Part shown: piece by piece, positions 58,825 through 64,000 of the stretch
How positions within the stretch are numbered: position 1 is the first letter of the stretch
How the letters are laid out: every line of letters starts with the position of its first letter
Assembly (NCBI GenBank): GCA_022885665.1
Contig: JAGQDJ010000028.1
Coordinates: 248,001-312,000 of the forward strand
Direction: 5' to 3'
DNA length: 64,000 bases
From: Triops longicaudatus
Taxonomy: Eukaryota > Arthropoda > Branchiopoda > Notostraca > Triopsidae
The notes under the pieces: model-generated
The model's input: only the letters and a program-made list of their open reading frames with translations
Told to the model about the DNA's origin: nothing
The model's database searches: none
Translations under genes and position numbers: made by a program

Positions 58825-61800
58825 ATATCTCTTAAATATAAAGTTCTATGCTTTTTCCGCATATGTTCAATTCTTTCACCGTAACATGGTTTGCAAGCTC
58901 ATTTGCAAGAATTTAAAGCCTTCTTAAAGTTTCTAATGACGTGTGCATGGCGGCGCCACGCACACGTGACCTTGTCCAAGGGCCATTCTCCCCTTCCCAC
59001 CCCCCCCCCCTAGAATTCAATTCCTACAAGTCGCTTAGGGTTTTATTCGCTTTAGTTATGAAGACCTTATTGTATGGATTTTGTGCGCAAAATAAATATA
59101 AATTTAATCAAAAACAAAAGTTCAGTGTATTAGACACATTAATGATATGTAACGGAAGAATTTCATGAGAGGCGAGCTTGGTGGTTTGTGCGCTGGCGCC
59201 GCTTCCCTACTCGACCCGACTTGGTGCAAACGCCACTAGTAGTCGCCACACTGCTGCCAGAGGTGGAAGTCCAGCTGAGCACGTCGCCGGTAAGACAAAA
59301 TAACCGTGCCTGCAAGTCATAGCTGCAAGTGCATTTTGGATGTGTACATTTTAGTCTTCATTAACTTCTAAAGTATTAGATACTTGTCACACGCGTCGTT
59401 TAACAAGAAGCAATGGCCAACACGAAACGTTGGCCGGCCTTTGAGTGCACAGTGTGTGTTCGACATCCGAAGTGTGACATGCACTAGGATATTTTGCGAA
59501 CTTGTTCGTGTTTACAGTTAATACGTGTTGATGAAGTAACAGCCACTTGGTGCCATTTTACCGTAGCGGATTTGGTAGATTACCTTTTGCTTGTGTGTTA
59601 ATCACGTTAATTACTTATTATTACGTAGTTTAAAGTTCGCTGTATTATTTGCTTATTGAAGGTCGACATATCCGTCAGCGGCGAAATTTAAGTTTTCCGA
59701 TTCACGAATGATGCATTGTGATTATTTTCTGCAGTCCTTTTTGGCAGTTTGCAAAAGGAAGGAAAGTGTTTATTTTCTTCTTAGTATGGTTTAATCTCCT
59801 TTGAAAGGAGAAGAATCCACTCAAAAAATCGATGAAGCCAGGCACCTTCCATATTTTAAACTTAACTTTTGGAGATAAACTTCCAGACCGTAATAACTTG
59901 GCAAAGTCAAGTGAGATAACGAAATCTTGAATCTCACTAGGTTATCTTTCGTCGTGATCCGGAGTTCATGTCAGATCCGGCATACAAATCAATCAGTTCG
60001 AACACGAAATACTTCACGACATTGCGTGTTTTCGTTTCAGAGAGCCGCGTGAATGCTAGGGAGCTCTTTCTCTCATCTTCCGTATTGAACGTCTTTTTTC
60101 CTTTATCACCGAAGTGTTATTTGAGAAAAAGTGGCACTTGTTAAGCTCCAGTATTAATCCGTCGGGCCGTTTCTTTTCCATCCAATTCTTTGTGCTGTGC
60201 CCTTTTCTGTCTTCGTATTTCTTTGGCGTTTTCTTCATTCATCTAAACTCACGACCGTGTCTTTTCTCCGTTAAACTATGACACGTCGTTTTTATCGCCT
60301 TGGTGCTCGGTTTCACTTGTATAATCATGTGTTGCATTCTCGCTTAGGAAAGCAGTATTTAGCTTACAAAGAAATAATAGGTTGTAGCGCAACTGTAAAA
60401 CTGTTGTGTAATCATCGGACACATGGTTTTGTTGTCGTTTTCTCAACCTCGCTTAAAGATACCTATACTAGTTCGTTTTGTGCATGCGTATTGCTGTAGC
60501 TCTGATCAATACTTATCAGGTCGCTGTGAACCTTGGCGTTCCGTTTGGGCCATTTTTCTCGTTGCATTACAGCCAAATGAGTGTAGGTGTTCTCAGAAAG
60601 CGATTGGCTGCTACAGAAAGCTATGTCTTTGTGCGAGTAATGACGCTTGCCTTTGACACTTGGTGTGCTTCCTTGTTAACTTGAAAGGGTGACGTCATCA
60701 TTTCCTGAGTCAAGGTAGCAGGGCACAATTACTGCGATGATATTTAGTTTGGTGCATTGGATCTACAGAAGATAGTTTGCCTACTTAGCCATGCTAGTGT
60801 TTCCCGTTTCCTTTTGTTAACTTATTCCACTCCTCATTACGAAGACGGGAGCGTAACCGCGGATCATCGACGTGGTTTTGCCTCTCAGATATATGGCATC
60901 ACTAATACTTTTCTTACGCTCTATAAAGTCCCGCCCATCGCGATTGTCCCAGATGTTACCAACGTTGATATCCGTCGGTACGGCTTAAGTACTCAACTAA
61001 ACTGGAAGGCAAGGCGTATTAATGTATGCTTCGCTGGAGATCGTTCAGAACAAGTGTTGCGCACCAACACAGAAAAAATCGGTTATGTTACCAAGTATTA
61101 AAAACACATTTTGAAAAGTTACACAAAAATCAAACGTGTTCAAAAGTACGTCTATAAAAAATGATTAAAATTTATTGCTTATTCCGCTTTTTGGGGACAC
61201 ATACGGTATGTTTGTTGAAGAAGGGGGAAGTGAACACGAAAAGTTAGTCCTTGCCGGGGTACTGACTTGGATCAATACTTCCTAGGCTCCCCACTAGTCG
61301 CTCCCCGTTACTCACAAATTTCGAAGCGCTCCAAATCTTAAGGCCTCTTCCCCCCCCCCCCCCCAATTCTCCTCACTGTGGGCAAAATACAAGTCTTATC
61401 TCAGCCATAAGTAGATTTGATCGTAAGTTTTCCTCAAAGATGAAAGACCACGAAGTCCTATTACTACGTTTAGATTAAAAGAAACAAATTTCAAACACAG
61501 ACGCTTTCGACACAGAAGTGATCTCGTTAGCCTATTTTACACGGTAAAGAACTTCTGGATTTATTATTTGCATATTCAAGCGTATTTCGTAGAAAATTTT
61601 CAGTACTTAAGTGCAGATTTAATTATGTCAGTAACATGTTTGTAAAATACAGGATTTAAGGTCATTTTGTATACTTTTACTATGTTGATATTTACCATAA
61701 ATTAACATATCTAGAACATATACCCTCTGTAATTAGCTTATTTAGGTTACAATACCTGGAAAGCTAGCTTCATTTAATTTTGCATTGCATAACGAAGACC

Positions 61801-64000
61801 GTTATATTTTCTTTTACTTTGTTCACAGCTTCGCTCGCTTCTTCCGATAAAGCTGAGCTGCGTGGTAGATAAAATTTCAAGTTTGCTTAACTTTCTTTGC
61901 ATACAAATTGTAACTTAATCTTCCCCGACAGCATAGTTACGGTCTAGTGAGCACTTTTCCTTCTATTTTTATCGTGCCAGGCTCATTGTATATGAGGAAT
62001 ATACGAAGGTAAGGGGAGTACGAATGAGGATAGGATACGTTCATTGAAAGATTCATAACTTATAACTTGCCTAAAATTCCTAGACCCTTTTCCCCCTTCA
62101 GTTTTTATTTAATAAATGCAGCTGTCCGGAGCAACCCCCATTCACCTCCTTCTTGTGCTGGTATTTCCGTATCGTCTGTTTTACTTGCCGTTTGTCCAGC
62201 CGTCGACCATCTCACGGCAGCATTTCTCGCTATAGCAGCGAAGGTGTTAAAGTGCGCGCAAAGCCCGAAGTTCCAATCGGGGCCAAAAATTGTTAAGCGA
62301 TTATGGCGCGGGCAAGCCGAAAAATAAATGAATCGTTTAGGGTTTATTGTTGCCAAGGTCCTTTGGTTGGGGATCTTGGTAATAGCTGCTAGGCTTGCTT
62401 GGTTCATTGGCCAATTTCTCCGGGTGAGTTTACGTTATTCTGTTACCGGAGGGAAGGTCTCGTGGGTCTATTGTCAAGCCCCAACCTATCGCACCTGAAG
62501 CCCGGACTAGTGACGCTTTTGATCTTTCCCCCACCTAGCAGTAGCCATTCCATCCGTGCCTGGTATTCGGCTTTTTCTCGCCTGGGAGAACAGTGCTACC
62601 TTGTGCTTTGCTCGCAGCGAGACAACAACGTTGGCTCAAGACAAAGCTTATTTGTTTACACCATTTGCTGGTGAAAGTGCTCACGGTTCAGGTCCAGTGC
62701 GAGGATGCCGTATCTTGCCCGTGTCTTTGGGCTCCTGAGTTGATCTTCGATCATATCTCGACGAGTTTCCTATACGTGTACGACAATCGTGTGACATCTT
62801 AAAGCAGCTGAAATATGGTTAATGAAACTGTGTCCCGGTCTTGCTGAATGTGCGTTACGGTCTATCGCATACAGCCCACTTCCTTATCGCAGACGCCGAA
62901 ATGCTTATCTAACTCCTTTATTTCGAAAGACAAGGTGACAGTAGTGCTAACGCGGGAGTAAATTTACGAACCTTGTGTGACAGTGGCGTTACCTGCGGTA
63001 ATGAAACAAAGTAATTTACTGCATTTTACTAGAGTAGAGCTTATAAGACAAATGGGAATTATTTGAAACGCGACGGATTAATTCTTGCAATCCCTGATTT
63101 TCAAAGTTTTGCAGTGCAGCACAGCTTCCGTTGTGGTGTCTTTTTCTGCATTGCTAAGCTCCTTCCAGGAAGAAGCGAAGCTTAGTTCTTTACTTTTTTT
63201 ACATTCCTACATTGTTTTCCAAGTTTTGAGCTGGTTCCTTTCCGAGTCCTGAAGCTACAAACGCAAAAATGCACATTTCAGTTTACAGTAATTTGCGAGC
63301 TGACTATTGAAGTTCACAGTATATTTTTTATCTGGATTTTTTTAGCTGAATTAGGTGACAAAGCCAGATGAAAAGAGGAGTTCGAGGTATAATTTAGCAC
63401 GCTGCTGTTTGTAGTCGTCAGAATCGGAAATCGTTCGAATATCTGACTTCGTGGTAGCTTGGTGGTCTCTGTTCCGTAGTTCCGTCCTGGTCTTTTATTT
63501 AGTAACTTTCCTGCGACGTGACACGACCGTAAACAATGACACAAGGGTGTGGGATGCTATGAGCGAATTCGAGAACAAGACTGAAATTCTGCCCATGACT
63601 CTAGTTACGTATGCGACGCTTGTGAAGCTCGCAGCTTTTTTTCCACGTATGGCGTGGCTTTTAAGTATTTGTCTTAAGTGCCTTCAACATTTAGTATGTG
63701 TTACAGGACCGAGTTCTAACGTGGTATTCGGTCACTAAAGGGTTGCAAGAGGCAGGCCATAGCGCTAATGAGGAAACGACTGTTGTAAATTAGAGACAAC
63801 CGGAAGAGCCTCATATAAGGTTCGTCAGTGCCAATTGATACTTAAAGCTGTCAGCATAAACCTGTAGTTACAAGCAAAACACCGTGGATGAGGCAGTCTA
63901 TATAGCAGTATAGCTTATTATTTATTAGGGTGAAATGAAAGAGTTGTTGTAGACAGTATTACATAATGCATCATACACTTATGTAAAGGTTTCTCGTGCT
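58825..64000. other. Noncoding or unresolved right end
   Basis: About 5.2 kb with no exon that can be supported. Open frames (such as 60757-61101 plus and 62105-62407 minus) have no recognisable family signature. Poly-C runs occur at 59000-59010 and 61350-61364. A GC-richer block at about 59160-59300 ends in a possible donor (GTCGCCG/GTAAGA) and might be an untranslated first exon of a plus-strand gene outside the window. Confidence 0.5.
61350..61364. repeat. Poly-C tract
   Basis: Fifteen consecutive C residues with no coding context. A shorter run of 11 C lies at 59000-59010. Confidence 0.9.

Noticed and set aside
60757..61101. Plus-strand open frame of 114 codons
   Set aside because: No recognisable domain, no splice context, non-ATG opening. 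Likely chance.
62067..62407. Overlapping open frames on both strands
   Set aside because: Neither strand shows a family signature. Mutual shadows without splice or polyadenylation support.

Overview
The window looks like arthropod nuclear DNA. It has spliced genes with GT-AG introns, many only 50-100 bases long, AATAAA signals, and protein families typical of arthropods: nicotinic receptor subunits of insect/chelicerate type and a hemocytin/hemolectin-like clotting protein. Species and class cannot be fixed from the sequence alone. No bacterial gene, CRISPR array, rRNA or tRNA was seen.

Layout. (1) 1-3.85 kb: no gene that can be supported. (2) 3939-22020, plus strand: a nicotinic acetylcholine receptor (nAChR) alpha-type subunit, 10 coding exons and 540 aa, with a 10 kb first intron and a proline-rich M3-M4 loop. 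(3) 24806-27589, minus strand: a second alpha-type nAChR subunit, 13 coding exons and about 546 aa, tail to tail with the first. The two share exon sizes in the ligand-binding half but not in the channel half. (4) 29280-58793, plus strand: one very large secreted protein, reconstructed here as 86 coding exons and about 5,240 aa. Its order is sushi/EGF-like, three VWD-C8-TIL units, five Mucin-2-type WxxW domains mixed with five discoidin (F5/8 type C) domains and one chitin-binding type 2 domain, an LDLa, two further VWD-C8-TIL units, VWC-like repeats and a C-terminal cystine knot. This is a hemocytin/hemolectin (von Willebrand-like) gene. (5) Nested on the minus strand inside its 5.7 kb intron (34856-40597) is a complete three-exon gene (39478-35388, 414 aa) with a KCTD/T1-type BTB domain and a C-terminal region resembling the H1 domain of KCTD8/12/16. 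(6) 58.8-64 kb: no gene that can be supported, though a GC-richer block near 59.2 kb may be a promoter or 5' exon of a gene beyond the window.

How they may work together. The two nAChR subunits are probably an ancient tandem pair. Both have the vicinal Cys pair of alpha subunits, but each carries unusual residues in the pore and in the agonist site. Vertebrate KCTD8/12/16 are GABA-B receptor auxiliary subunits, so the nested gene could also be neuronal, but it shares neither strand nor obvious function with its host. The hemocytin-like gene should act outside the cell in hemolymph clotting or hemocyte aggregation. All exon joins were made by hand from splice signals, reading phase and family resemblance. 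Almost all keep frame without adjustment; the weak ones are named in the entries.
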